A stretch of DNA of 53,249 nt from Burkholderiales bacterium (GTDB lineage: Bacteria > Pseudomonadota > Gammaproteobacteria > Burkholderiales > SG8-39): positions 1 through 53,249 of the forward strand of contig JACZJV010000179.1 of assembly GCA_014860355.1 (NCBI GenBank). The letters run 5' to 3'. Both the position numbers and the translations under genes were made by a program. Position 1 is the first letter of the stretch; every line of letters begins with the position of its first letter. The notes under the pieces are model-generated. The model searched no databases. It worked only from the letters and a program-made list of their open reading frames with translations, and was not told where the DNA came from. Below are positions 33,080 to 41,184 of the stretch, in pieces.

Positions 33080-33180
33080 GCTTGATTCTCCATGCCCGCG
33101 CCAGCGCTGCCAGGTTCGATCACGCGGGCACGGTCAAACGCGATTCGCACCACGCCGGACTCGTTGCAAGCCTGCGTCAT
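33076..33180 (-). CDS. Possible 34-residue small protein
   Basis: A short frame from an ATG at 33178-33180 (MTQACNESGVVRIAFDRARV, then 14 more residues) ends with a TGA that overlaps the ATG of the coiled-coil gene (ATGA). It sits 20 bases after the ferritin-like gene. The coupling overlap is the only support; there is no recognised domain or clear ribosome site. Confidence 0.25.
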   Translation of the reverse strand: MTQACNESGVVRIAFDRARVIEPGSAGAGMENQA

Positions 33181-33200
33181 GAGGCATAAGCCGCGCACAC

Positions 33201-33488
33201 TCACTTGTGCGCAATCGGCTTCTCGGTGAACAGGTAGTCTTTGAGTTCTTTGGAGAACGCCGGGTCCTTGCGCCGGATCCACTCCAACACCATCGACGCG
33301 TGTTCTTTTTCCTCGTCGCGATTGTGCTCGAGGATCGCCTTGAGCTCCTCGTCCCTGCACGCGTCAGCGCGCTGATTGTACCAGTCGACCGCTTCCAGCT
33401 CTTCCATCAAGGACACGATTGCCCGGTGCATATCGCGCGTCTGATCCGACAACTCCTCAACCGGTTCGTGATAACCGACACTGGCCAT
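33201..33488 (-). CDS. Encapsulated-ferritin-like (EncFtn) protein
   Basis: 95 residues from the ATG at 33486-33488, which has AAGGAGA upstream; the longer open frame is less likely. The helical core MEELEAVDWYNQRADACRDE and HNRDEEKEHASMVLEWIRRK matches the two-helix ferritin-like family that oxidises iron as an annular decamer. The ferroxidase ligands, by alignment in memory to the Rhodospirillum rubrum protein, would be Glu30, Glu60 and His63. Members normally carry a C-terminal peptide that targets them into an encapsulin shell. This one ends TEKPIAHK with no such tail, and no encapsulin gene is visible in the window. It probably acts free in the cytoplasm in iron storage or detoxification. 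Confidence 0.85.
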   Translation of the reverse strand: MASVGYHEPVEELSDQTRDMHRAIVSLMEELEAVDWYNQRADACRDEELKAILEHNRDEEKEHASMVLEWIRRKDPAFSKELKDYLFTEKPIAHK

Positions 33489-33697
33489 GGTTCTCTCCTT
33501 GTTTGCGATCGATTGCTCGAGCGAATTTTCATGACGCAATCATAACCGCGGCATCACGATACGAACGCGACTGCACTTGCCGGGGGCACCACGCAGCAGC
33601 CATGCCCGTCGAAGGCGGCAAGCCGGATTTTGACCCTGTTCGAGGGAATTGTCATCCCGGGAACAGGCCGGGTCTGGCGGTCCTCTGATAGACTAGT

Positions 33698-33976
33698 ATG
33701 AATCTATCCCTGGCCCACGAGACCGGCATCGCGCAGATGGCTGCTACGCAAATCAACAATCCGCTGCACGGCATCACGCTGGAGAAGATGTTGTCCGAAC
33801 TGGTGGACGGTCTGGGCTGGGCGGAGATGGGACGGCGCGTCGGCATACGCTGCTTCACCCACGATCCCAGCATGTCGTCCAGTCTGCGCTTTCTCAGAAG
33901 AACCCCCTGGGCAAGGACCAAGGTCGAGGCCTTGTACCTGGAGCGAAGGCACAATGTCCCCGCCCCGCGGGAGTAA
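33698..33976 (+). CDS. VF530-family DNA-binding-like protein (DUF2132)
   Basis: 92 residues. The core [40 protein letters not shown] and [20 protein letters not shown] is the VF530 pattern, small proteins with a helical DNA-binding-like fold of unknown role. The N-terminus is uncertain: the ATG at 33698 has no evident ribosome site and a second ATG lies at 33737, just before the conserved core. It is a single gene between convergent and divergent neighbours. Confidence 0.85.
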   Translation: MNLSLAHETGIAQMAATQINNPLHGITLEKMLSELVDGLGWAEMGRRVGIRCFTHDPSMSSSLRFLRRTPWARTKVEALYLERRHNVPAPRE

Positions 33977-34002
33977 CAAGAGCCGACAGGCGCCGGCTAT
34001 CG

Positions 34003-34674
34003 TCAATCAGCCGCGGTGAGATAGCCCGCGGTAACGTGCTCCGGTACGATGTTGCTGATGCGCCACCGGCCGGTCTGCGCTTCGAATTCGAACAGCAAAG
34101 GCGTGGCGTTGGCAATATGCTGCTCCAGCAGGTCGGCACCCAGGCTGAATACCAGTACGTAAAGCGGTCCGCCGTGCGCGACCAGCAGGGTCGGCACTTC
34201 CGTGTCCAGGGCGTCGACTAGGCCGGCCTGGGTGCGCAAAATGAAATCGCGCAGGCTCTCGCCGTTCGGCGGCTCATGGCGCCAGTCCAGGTCATGCGAG
34301 GGCGTTCCGACCAGATCGCCGAACCATCTTTCGCGCAGGCGCGGTTCCGCAATCACCGGCGCGCCCACGATTTCCGCCGCTGCATGTGCTGTCTGCCAGG
34401 CTCGCCGCATGTCGCTCGCGACGATGCGCTCGACCGGATGCGCGCGCAGATATGCGGCTGCGCGCCTGGCCTGCTCTAGCCCGGTCGGATTCAGCGGAAT
34501 CTCCGGAGTCTGATAGAGCCGCCGCGCGTTGCCCTCGGTTTCGCCATGGCGCAGGAAAATGAAACGCCGCGCGCGCGGTTGCAGTGGCCGCTTCACGGCC
34601 AGGCGCTGAACTTCATCCAGGCCGTGCTTGACCAGACGGGATCGCCATATCTGCAATGCCTGTTCTGCCGTCAT
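34003..34674 (-). CDS. Histidine phosphatase family protein
   Basis: 223 residues. After about 36 extra N-terminal residues comes FIFLRHGETEGNARRLYQTP, the RHG phosphohistidine motif. The second catalytic His is in LLVAHGGPLYVLVF, and the acidic/basic pair in ERIVASDMRRAWQTA completes the site. It removes phosphate from small molecules such as phosphoglycerate-like or alpha-ribazole phosphate substrates; the exact substrate cannot be read. Cytoplasmic; apparently monocistronic. Confidence 0.9.
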   Translation of the reverse strand: MTAEQALQIWRSRLVKHGLDEVQRLAVKRPLQPRARRFIFLRHGETEGNARRLYQTPEIPLNPTGLEQARRAAAYLRAHPVERIVASDMRRAWQTAHAAAEIVGAPVIAEPRLRERWFGDLVGTPSHDLDWRHEPPNGESLRDFILRTQAGLVDALDTEVPTLLVAHGGPLYVLVFSLGADLLEQHIANATPLLFEFEAQTGRWRISNIVPEHVTAGYLTAAD

Positions 34675-34705
34675 GTAAGCGCCTGCCTCGAGCCCGTGCA
34701 GCCTG

Positions 34706-34726
34706 CCCGCCGCCTTCCGCGGCGGG
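34706..34726. terminator. GC-rich hairpin between two minus-strand genes
   Basis: CCCGCCGC (34706-34713) pairs with GCGGCGGG (34719-34726) around a 5-base loop. It lies 15 bases past the 3' end of the NrfJ-like... gene's neighbour, between that gene start side (34742) and the phosphatase start (34674). No T-run follows, so termination is only a possibility. Confidence 0.35.
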
Positions 34727-34741
34727 GCCCGGCGCCCGCCT

Positions 34742-35107
34742 CTATTCCTTTTCTTTGGTGACGACCACGCTATTGACGAACAATACGCTGGGGAAGGTGC
34801 GGTTCAGCGTCTTGCTGTGAAAATTGGTCATCGCCATGCCGTTGTCGTAGCGGATCACGTCGCCTTTTTTCAGCGCAATGGCGTTGGCAGCCAGCCATAG
34901 CGTCTTTTTGTTCTGCGTCACCTCGATGTAAGTGTAAGGCTTCGCGTCGAGGGTGCTGAGAACCTTGGCTTTCTGCGGCAGCTGGGCCTCGGCGGCGCCC
35001 TTCCCCTCCATCTTCGCAGGCAGCGCGGGATGGCCGGCGGGAAGCGACTGGGCTGCCGCGGCTACGGGAAAAAAGGCCAGTCCAAGCAATACGGTAAGGA
35101 GTTTCAT
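34742..35107 (-). CDS. NrfJ-like small periplasmic protein
   Basis: 121 residues. A signal peptide (about 1-19, MKLLTVLLGLAFFPVAAAA) precedes a beta-rich domain with KPYTYIEVTQNKKTLWLAAN and KGDVIRYDNGMAMTNFHSKT followed by LNRTFPSVLFVNSVVV. This resembles the small NrfJ-like domain (GYTYVEV-W-A-GD-M-F-S-L-R-F) of periplasmic proteins near cytochromes. The function is not established. It is a lone gene flanked by the hairpin at 34706 and the unknown gene at 35197. Confidence 0.6.
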   Translation of the reverse strand: MKLLTVLLGLAFFPVAAAAQSLPAGHPALPAKMEGKGAAEAQLPQKAKVLSTLDAKPYTYIEVTQNKKTLWLAANAIALKKGDVIRYDNGMAMTNFHSKTLNRTFPSVLFVNSVVVTKEKE

Positions 35108-35196
35108 CGGCTGGTGGCTTCCTTGATTTGGAGACGGTCCATTATACCTCCTCTAAGGGCCAGCCGCCGTTGCACGGCCAGGCCGTTCGCGGCGAT

Positions 35197-36828
35197 TCAG
35201 GCCTTGCCCGGCTGATGCCACGCGAACGCGGCGCGCACGTAGTCTTCGCCTTCCTCGAGGAATTCCACCAGTTTGATCAGGCGGCTGTGCTCGCCCATCA
35301 TCACCTCGCACAGCTGGCCGGGAACATAGCTCTTGTTCTCGAGGATCATCACCGGATGCTCGTGCGACTTGAGCGCGTCGGGCAACATGATGGCGCGCAT
35401 GTAATCGTAGGAGAACGACCCGGTCGATGACGCCCAATTGGCCGCCTGGTGCTCGGCCGCGCCGAGCACGCGCAGCCAGACCGAAACCGGGCGCTTGGAG
35501 AAAATGCGGATGCCGCAATGCAGCCCATGGTCTGCGTTCATGCTGCGCACGATCCCGACCCACCAGCCCTTCTCAGCGCGAAGCTTGATGCCGCAGAGCT
35601 TTCCGGGCTCGGCCCACTTTCCGGTATCCGGGGGAATATCGGCGCCCAAGCCCCATTCGCTCTGGTCCTTTTGCAGCCAGGTTTCCGGAGTGGATTCGAT
35701 TTCCTCTGCGACCAGCTTCATGATGTTGGCCGTCTTCGCCTTCAGATCCAAGTCTTCGCTCAGCGCTACGCCGGAACCCAGCTCGATCCTGGTCGCGCGC
35801 TGGCAGATCGGCTTCAGGCCGTGCACCACGCTCACTTCGGCTGCCACATTCGTCCGTGCATAGCGCCGGCTCGGCGGGATCGCGCCGAGGTAGGCTTCCA
35901 GGTGCTTGATCACGGTGATGATTTGCGCAGCCGAGAACTCCTTTCCGAAGCGCTGTTCGTCGCTCAGCATGTTCTTCTCGCTCAGCACCCTTAATTCGGC
36001 GAGTTTGGCCAGCGCCTGGCCCCCGCCCAGGAAGCGCTTGCCGGCACCGGACATTTCCCTGGACGGCAGGTGCAGCGGCGCTTCGCCGGCGGCCAGATTG
36101 ATGAGGAAATTGCACCCTTCCCGCGGAACGCGCGACCATTCGGCTGAAATTGCAAATCGCGCCAGTATGTGAAACGCGAGTTCGAGCTGCACCGGAGGAA
36201 ACTCGTGCGGCGCGGCCAGGTAGAGCAGCAGTACCTTCTGCAATTCGGCGCGCACCGTGGTATGCACTTCGCGCGCATAGGCGACGACCGGCACGGTGTC
36301 GAACTGTTTGAGCTCGGCGAACGCATACATGCGGTAAAGGGGCATCCACGCCCTGGCTTCGACGCCGACAAAGCGCAAATAGCGCAGCTTGAATTGCAGG
36401 CTGAACGCGCGCAGCGCGCGCGCCAGCGCGAGCGGCATTTCCTCTTCGACGTTTTTCGCGCCCTTCTCGCCGTGTTCGAAATCGGCGACGCATTGTGCGT
36501 AGCCCTCGCCCAGCCGGCCCCAGTACTCGCACAGCGCGTCCCAGATATTGCGCGCCGCCCGGTCCTGCTGGTGAATTTTCGAAAAGAACTGCTGGAACAG
36601 GATTGCGGCCTGGGGTCCCGCCTTCTGGTCGAGCAGGCGCATCACCGCCAGGCGGTCGTCGCAGGCGAAGCCCGGTGTTTCCTTGACCGAAGCGACCCAG
36701 TGCGAGAGCTGCTGCAGCGTTTCGAGCGTAGCGCCTTCGGGCAGGCCTGCAAGTACCTCCTGCGCCGCTTCCAAATCGCGCAGCGGATGATCCGGCTTGC
36801 CGCTAAAGTGCTTGATCCAGTCGAGCAT
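35197..36828 (-). CDS. Conserved protein of unknown function (about 543 residues)
   Basis: I do not recognise this family. The N-terminal two thirds look helical and TPR-like (LRDLEAAQEVLAGLPEGATL, LARALRAFSLQFKLRYLRFV). The C-terminal part (about 410-470) reads CGIKLRAEKGWWVGIVRSMN and then HCGIRIFSKRPVSVWLRVLG. That W-x-G-I-V-R to G-I-x-x-x-S-x-x-P-V pattern is reminiscent of PilZ-like cyclic-di-GMP domains but lacks an evident RxxxR box. There is no signal peptide. It lies between the NrfJ-like gene and a universal stress gene on the same strand. The open frame, start and length are well supported. Confidence 0.75.
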   Translation of the reverse strand: MLDWIKHFSGKPDHPLRDLEAAQEVLAGLPEGATLETLQQLSHWVASVKETPGFACDDRLAVMRLLDQKAGPQAAILFQQFFSKIHQQDRAARNIWDALCEYWGRLGEGYAQCVADFEHGEKGAKNVEEEMPLALARALRAFSLQFKLRYLRFVGVEARAWMPLYRMYAFAELKQFDTVPVVAYAREVHTTVRAELQKVLLLYLAAPHEFPPVQLELAFHILARFAISAEWSRVPREGCNFLINLAAGEAPLHLPSREMSGAGKRFLGGGQALAKLAELRVLSEKNMLSDEQRFGKEFSAAQIITVIKHLEAYLGAIPPSRRYARTNVAAEVSVVHGLKPICQRATRIELGSGVALSEDLDLKAKTANIMKLVAEEIESTPETWLQKDQSEWGLGADIPPDTGKWAEPGKLCGIKLRAEKGWWVGIVRSMNADHGLHCGIRIFSKRPVSVWLRVLGAAEHQAANWASSTGSFSYDYMRAIMLPDALKSHEHPVMILENKSYVPGQLCEVMMGEHSRLIKLVEFLEEGEDYVRAAFAWHQPGKA

Positions 36829-36909
36829 GCGATCTTCCAGAGCCTGCCTGTATACGCCGGACCAGACGCAAAGTATCCTGGCGCAAACGGGTGCAACGCG
36901 CGCGGGCGG

Positions 36910-37344
36910 TCAATCCCGGATCAGGACCACCGGGCAAGGAGCCAGGTGCACGGTCTTGGCGGCGACCGAGCCCAGCATCAATCCCGACATCGCGCCGACG
37001 CCGTGGGTACCCATGATGATCATGTCGCATTTCAGCTTTTTCGCCTCGCTCGCCAGGCTCTTCGCAATCGGCCCCACCAGGATATGGGTGGTGCAGGGCA
37101 ATACAGCGCGATCGAGCATCGCCTTCGCGCGCCGCAGGGCGTCCTCGCCCTCCTCGCGGTAGTAGCGCTGCAATGCCTCGTGGCCTATGGACTTTATCAC
37201 GCCGCCCAGGGTCGGAAGCGGCAGATGCACATAGACCAAATGCAGCTCGGGTTTGTGCTTGTACGCCGCCGCCTGGCGTATCGCCGCCCTCGCCACTTTG
37301 GCCGAATGCGACGATCCGTCGACCGCGATCAGGATTCTGTTCAC
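36910..37344 (-). CDS. Universal stress protein (UspA family)
   Basis: 144 residues from a GTG at 37342-37344 with GGGAGAA upstream. The UspA fold shows ILIAVDGSSHSAKVARAAIR at the start, and the ATP-binding motif MGTHGVGAMSGLMLGSVA near the end, followed by CPVVLIRD. ATP-binding Usp proteins respond to respiration and stress. It lies just downstream of the SafE-like gene and hemN on the same strand, in the microaerobic block, so FNR control is plausible. Confidence 0.93.
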   Translation of the reverse strand: MNRILIAVDGSSHSAKVARAAIRQAAAYKHKPELHLVYVHLPLPTLGGVIKSIGHEALQRYYREEGEDALRRAKAMLDRAVLPCTTHILVGPIAKSLASEAKKLKCDMIIMGTHGVGAMSGLMLGSVAAKTVHLAPCPVVLIRD

Positions 37345-37378
37345 GTAATTCTCCCGGTTGATGACGATTTCGCTGCTG

Positions 37379-38080
37379 TCAAATGATGCACAGCAGGCCT
37401 TGCCGGATATGCTCGCCCAGATTGGCTGCCCGGGCGAGGCCGACGATGCCGAATGCGGCTACCAGCGCACCGGCCGCCAGCCTGAGGCCTCGGTTGGAAG
37501 CAAGGTCGCGCAGGCGTTTGAACGCCATTCCCGCCAGCAGCAGGTTGGGCAGGGTTCCCAGCCCGAACGCCAGCATCACGGCTGCGCCGCTGGCGGCTCC
37601 GCCGCTCAGCAACGCGGTTGCCAGCAGGCTGTACACCAGGCCGCAGGGCAGCCAGCCCCACAATGTACCGAGCAGGAAAGCCTTGCCCGCGGTATCGGCG
37701 GGCAGGAATCTGGCGCTGTAGGGCTGAACGCGGCGCCACAGGGAGGCGCCCAGCGACTCGAGCCGGGTCAGCTGCTTGGCGAGGCCCGCCAGATACAGGC
37801 CCAGGCCGATCAGAACCAGATTGGCGAGCACATAGAGCAGCATTTGCACCGGGAGGACCTGGTTGAACATGAGCCCGGCCCCGCCGATCATGCCCATGAC
37901 CGCCCCGGCGACGGCATAGCTGGAGATGCGCCCCGCGCTGTAGGCCAGATGCAGGTTCCATGCGCGCCCGCGGCGCGGCGTCTGCACGCTCAGGGCACCG
38001 ACTATTCCGCCGCACATGCCGACGCAATGCACGCCGCCCAGTAGCCCGATCAGGAAGGCGGCTGCGAACCCCGCCTCCAC
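37379..38080 (-). CDS. SafE/TauE-like (DsbD_2-type) six-helix membrane protein
   Basis: 233 residues from a GTG at 38078-38080, three bases after the hemN stop. It has about six hydrophobic segments. GLLGGVHCVGMCGGIVGALS near residue 12 and LGTLWGWLPCGLVYSLLATA (about 133) are two Cys-bearing helices typical of the sulfite-exporter SafE/DsbD_2-like family found in cytochrome oxidase neighbourhoods. I infer a role in copper or redox handling for cbb3 oxidase assembly. It is coupled to hemN in one transcript. Confidence 0.85.
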   Translation of the reverse strand: MEAGFAAAFLIGLLGGVHCVGMCGGIVGALSVQTPRRGRAWNLHLAYSAGRISSYAVAGAVMGMIGGAGLMFNQVLPVQMLLYVLANLVLIGLGLYLAGLAKQLTRLESLGASLWRRVQPYSARFLPADTAGKAFLLGTLWGWLPCGLVYSLLATALLSGGAASGAAVMLAFGLGTLPNLLLAGMAFKRLRDLASNRGLRLAAGALVAAFGIVGLARAANLGEHIRQGLLCII

Positions 38081-38083
38081 GGC

Positions 38084-39499
38084 CTAGATCACTTTGGAAT
38101 AACTCGCGCGCCTGCTCGCCTGGCGCAGGTATTTGTCGAATACCATGCACAGGATGCGCACCAGCAGCCGGCCCCTGGGAGTCACCACGATCCAGTCGCC
38201 GTCCAGCTCGACCAGCCCGTCCTTGGCGTAATCGCGCAACTCCGCCAGCTCGGCGGCAAAATAGCTCGGAAAATCGATAAGGTGCGCGATTCCGATCGCT
38301 TCCATCGACAGTTCGAAATGGCAGGACAGCGCCTGGATCACCGCGCGCCGCACCAGGTCGTCGGCGGTGACTTCGATGCCGCGCATCACCGGCAGCAAGC
38401 CGTTGTCCAGGCGGTCGTAGTATTCCTCCAGCGTGCGCACATTCTGGCTGTAGGTCGGACCGATTTTTCCGATCGAGGAGACACCCAGTCCGATCAGATC
38501 GCAATCGCCGTAAGTCGAGTAGCCCTGGAAATTGCGGTACAAGCGCCCCTGGCGCTGGGCCACGGCGAGGTCATCGTCCGGCTTGGAGAAATGGTCCATG
38601 CCGATATAGACGTAGCCTGCGCCTAGCAGCGTCTCGATGGCACCGATCATGAGCTGCAGCTTGACTTCGGGCTGCGGCATGTCGGCGTCGAGTATGCGCC
38701 GCTGCGGCTTGAACACCGCCGGCAAATGCGCATAGTTGTAAAGTGCGATGCGATCGGGCGAGCACGAGATCACCTGGGCCAGCGTGTCGCTGAAACCGGC
38801 CAGGGTCTGCTTGGGCAAACCGTAAATCAGATCGATGTTGACCGATTTGAAGCCGTGCTTGCGTGCGGCCTCGATCACTTCGACGGTTTCTTCTACGCTC
38901 TGGATGCGGTTGACCGCGCGCTGGACCTCGGGGTTGAAGTCCTGCACGCCGACGCTGATGCGGTTCATGCCCAGCGAGCCCAGCAGCGCCACCTTCTTCT
39001 CGCCGACCTTGCGCGGGTCCACTTCGATCGAATATTCGCCGTGCGGGTCCAGTTCGAAGCTTTCGCGCAGCATCTGCATCAATTCGCCGAGTTCGGCTTC
39101 GCTCAGAAACGTGGGCGTGCCCCCGCCCCAGTGCATCTGCGTCACGCGCCGCCTGCCGCCCAGCTCGGCGCTCTGCATGCGGATCTCGCGGCCCAGGTAT
39201 TTCAAATACTTGGCGGAACGTCCATGATCCTTGGTGACGATCTTGTTACAGCCGCAGTAGTAGCAAATGGTGTCGCAAAACGGCAAGTGGACGTATAATG
39301 CAAGCGATCTGGTCATCCCACCGACGTTGCGTTTTGCCAGCCAGCTGCGATAAGCGGCTTCGTCAAAGGCCTCGACAAATCGGTCTGCGGTCGGATACGA
39401 GGTATAGCGCGGACCGCTGATGTTGAATTTTCTCAGCAGCCCGGCGTCAACCTGGAGGTTGTCCTGGGAAGGGTTGGTGCGTAAGGCGGTAACTGTCAT
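38084..39499 (-). CDS. hemN: Oxygen-independent coproporphyrinogen III oxidase
   Basis: 471 residues. The radical-SAM cluster motif is at Cys75-x3-Cys79-x2-Cys82 (VHLPFCDTICYYCGC), with MHWGGGTPTFLSEAEL for SAM binding, and YIGMDHFSKPDDDLA and YSTYGDCDLIGLGVSSIG further on. It decarboxylates coproporphyrinogen III without oxygen, giving heme for the cbb3 oxidase. A perfect FNR box lies 34 bases before its start, shared with the divergent fnr gene. Confidence 0.97.
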   Translation of the reverse strand: MTVTALRTNPSQDNLQVDAGLLRKFNISGPRYTSYPTADRFVEAFDEAAYRSWLAKRNVGGMTRSLALYVHLPFCDTICYYCGCNKIVTKDHGRSAKYLKYLGREIRMQSAELGGRRRVTQMHWGGGTPTFLSEAELGELMQMLRESFELDPHGEYSIEVDPRKVGEKKVALLGSLGMNRISVGVQDFNPEVQRAVNRIQSVEETVEVIEAARKHGFKSVNIDLIYGLPKQTLAGFSDTLAQVISCSPDRIALYNYAHLPAVFKPQRRILDADMPQPEVKLQLMIGAIETLLGAGYVYIGMDHFSKPDDDLAVAQRQGRLYRNFQGYSTYGDCDLIGLGVSSIGKIGPTYSQNVRTLEEYYDRLDNGLLPVMRGIEVTADDLVRRAVIQALSCHFELSMEAIGIAHLIDFPSYFAAELAELRDYAKDGLVELDGDWIVVTPRGRLLVRILCMVFDKYLRQASRRASYSKVI

Positions 39500-39532
39500 C
39501 GGTCAAGTCTGCCTACTTTCGAAACGGAAATG

Positions 39533-39546
39533 TTGATGTGGATCAA
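39533..39546. promoter_or_regulatory. Perfect FNR/ANR box between hemN and fnr
   Basis: TTGATGTGGATCAA is an exact TTGAT-N4-ATCAA site. It lies between the divergent hemN (starts at 39499) and fnr (39574). It overlaps an upstream in-frame GTG at 39538, which is one reason to start fnr at the ATG 39574. It implies FNR autoregulation and control of hemN. Confidence 0.85.
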
Positions 39547-39573
39547 ACCAATTACCCTCTGCAAAGACACGAG

Positions 39574-40317
39574 ATGAGCGCACCCAAGCTCGCGCGGGTC
39601 ATCGATATCCATGCCCTCAAGAATGCCTGCTCGAGCTGCAGCTTGCGCGAGATGTGCCTTCCGATCGGCCTCAGCCAGGACGAGATCGACAAACTCGACC
39701 AGATGGTCTATACCCGCAAACGGGTCAAGCGCGGCGACAGCGTATACCGTTCCGAGGAGAAATTCGGGTCCCTCTACGCCGTGCGCAGCGGCTTCTTCAA
39801 GACTACCCTGGTGATGGAGGACGGCCGCGACCAGGTTACCGGATTTCATATGGCCGGCGACATGCTCGGCATGGACGGCATCGGTGCCGACCAGCACTCC
39901 TGCAACGCCGTCGCCCTGGAGGACAGCGAGGTATGCGTCATCCCCTACGGCCGGCTGGAAGAGTTGTCGCGTGAAGTGTACGTGCTGCAGCAGCACTTTC
40001 ACAAGGTGATGAGCCGCGAAATCGTGCGCGAGCACGGCGTGATGCTGCTGCTGGGCAGCATGCGCGCCGAGGAACGGCTGGCCGCATTCCTGCTCAACCT
40101 TTCCCAGCGTTTCACCTCGCGCGGATATTCGGCATCGGAATTCAATCTGCGCATGACGCGCGAAGAGATCGGCAGCTACCTCGGTCTGAAACTGGAGACG
40201 GTCAGCCGCACCTTCTCCAAGTTCCAGGAGGACGGCCTGATCGGCGTGCAGCAAAAGAACATACGCATCGTCGACAGCGAGGGCCTGAAGAGCGTCCTCG
40301 GCCGGGACCCCAGCTAG
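39574..40317 (+). CDS. fnr: FNR/ANR-type oxygen-sensing regulator
   Basis: 247 residues from the ATG at 39574. A GTG at 39538 lies inside the FNR box and is less likely. The [4Fe-4S] ligands are visible as Cys19, Cys22 and Cys28 (NACSSCSLREMC) and Cys110 (QHSCNAV). A cAMP-receptor-like beta-roll spans about 30-130, and the winged HTH contains EEIGSYLGLKLETVSRTFSK. Under low oxygen it dimerises and activates TTGAT-N4-ATCAA sites, three of which I see in the window (one imperfect). Confidence 0.95.
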   Translation: MSAPKLARVIDIHALKNACSSCSLREMCLPIGLSQDEIDKLDQMVYTRKRVKRGDSVYRSEEKFGSLYAVRSGFFKTTLVMEDGRDQVTGFHMAGDMLGMDGIGADQHSCNAVALEDSEVCVIPYGRLEELSREVYVLQQHFHKVMSREIVREHGVMLLLGSMRAEERLAAFLLNLSQRFTSRGYSASEFNLRMTREEIGSYLGLKLETVSRTFSKFQEDGLIGVQQKNIRIVDSEGLKSVLGRDPS

Positions 40318-40418
40318 CGGGTCGCGCGCAGACGGGGGGAGTGACGCCTTCGGCAATTTTCTGCATCAGGGCCGGGAAACTTCGCTTCCGATTGAACCAA
40401 CCCGACCCCTTTAGCGCT

Positions 40419-40862
40419 TTAGCGGTATACGAGCACCGGTATCTTGCTGTGGGTCAGTACCTTGTGGGTTTCGCTGCCCAGCAGCAAGCCTGACAGGCCG
40501 CTGCGCCCGTGCGATGCCATGAATATCAGGTCGCAGCGTCCCTTCCTGGCCGCGTTGATGATGCCTGCGTACGGGGTGTCGGCGCTCAGCACTGCGCCGC
40601 TGTACTTCACCCCCGCGGCACGCGCCAGCGCCTCCATCTGCGCCAGATATTTTTCGCCGGCTTCGCGCGCGTGGCGCTCGAATTCCTTGGGCGTGGGCAT
40701 ATCCGGCGGAATGTAATCGCCGAAATAGTAAGGCTGGAACGGCTCGACCACGTAGCAGCCCGTGACCTGCGCCTTGATACCTTTCGCAAAAGCCAGTCCG
40801 GATTTGATCGCCTTCGCCGACAATTTCGAGCCATCCGTCGGAATCAGTATGTTCTTGAACAT
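40419..40862 (-). CDS. Universal stress protein (UspA family)
   Basis: 147 residues. UspA motifs: NILIPTDGSKLSAKAIKSGL at the start and MASHGRSGLSGLLLGSETHK for nucleotide binding, ending KIPVLVYR. A MPTPKEFERHAREAGEKYLA segment forms the middle helix. It is paralogous to 36910-37344. It lies between fnr (convergent) and the ccoH block (same strand), where usp genes are often FNR-regulated. Confidence 0.94.
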   Translation of the reverse strand: MFKNILIPTDGSKLSAKAIKSGLAFAKGIKAQVTGCYVVEPFQPYYFGDYIPPDMPTPKEFERHAREAGEKYLAQMEALARAAGVKYSGAVLSADTPYAGIINAARKGRCDLIFMASHGRSGLSGLLLGSETHKVLTHSKIPVLVYR

Positions 40863-40884
40863 GATACCTCCCTCGCAGTATTGA

Positions 40885-41184
40885 TCAGCAGCATTCGTCG
40901 GTTTGGCCGCGCTTGGGACAGTCCGTCGGCCGCGCCGATTCCGGCAGCGGGCAGCGGTTCACCTCGAACGGCGAACGCTGCAGGAAACAGGTCAGCGCGC
41001 TGGAGGCCGCGGCGAAACCCCAAAACAGAAAGAAGCCCAGGGAGTAGATCGCCGTCCGGCCCAGATCCACGGGTTCGCCGAAAAATTGCATGTCCTGCGG
41101 GTCGAACAGGCTGAACGTGATCCCCTCGGCAATGCCTGCGACCAGAAATGCCGGCCACAGTATCCACATCAATCTGCGCGTCAT
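40885..41184 (-). CDS. Small two-helix membrane protein with Cys-rich tail in the cco cluster
   Basis: 99 residues. Two hydrophobic segments (about 7-24 and 44-66) are followed by a C-terminal tail containing CPLPESARPTDCPKRGQTDE and ending CC. Four Cys in the tail could bind copper or another metal. Its ATG overlaps the ccoH stop (ATGA at 41181-41184), so the two are translationally coupled. I know conserved unnamed membrane proteins at this position in betaproteobacterial cco clusters, but not their function. Confidence 0.75.
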   Translation of the reverse strand: MTRRLMWILWPAFLVAGIAEGITFSLFDPQDMQFFGEPVDLGRTAIYSLGFFLFWGFAAASSALTCFLQRSPFEVNRCPLPESARPTDCPKRGQTDECC

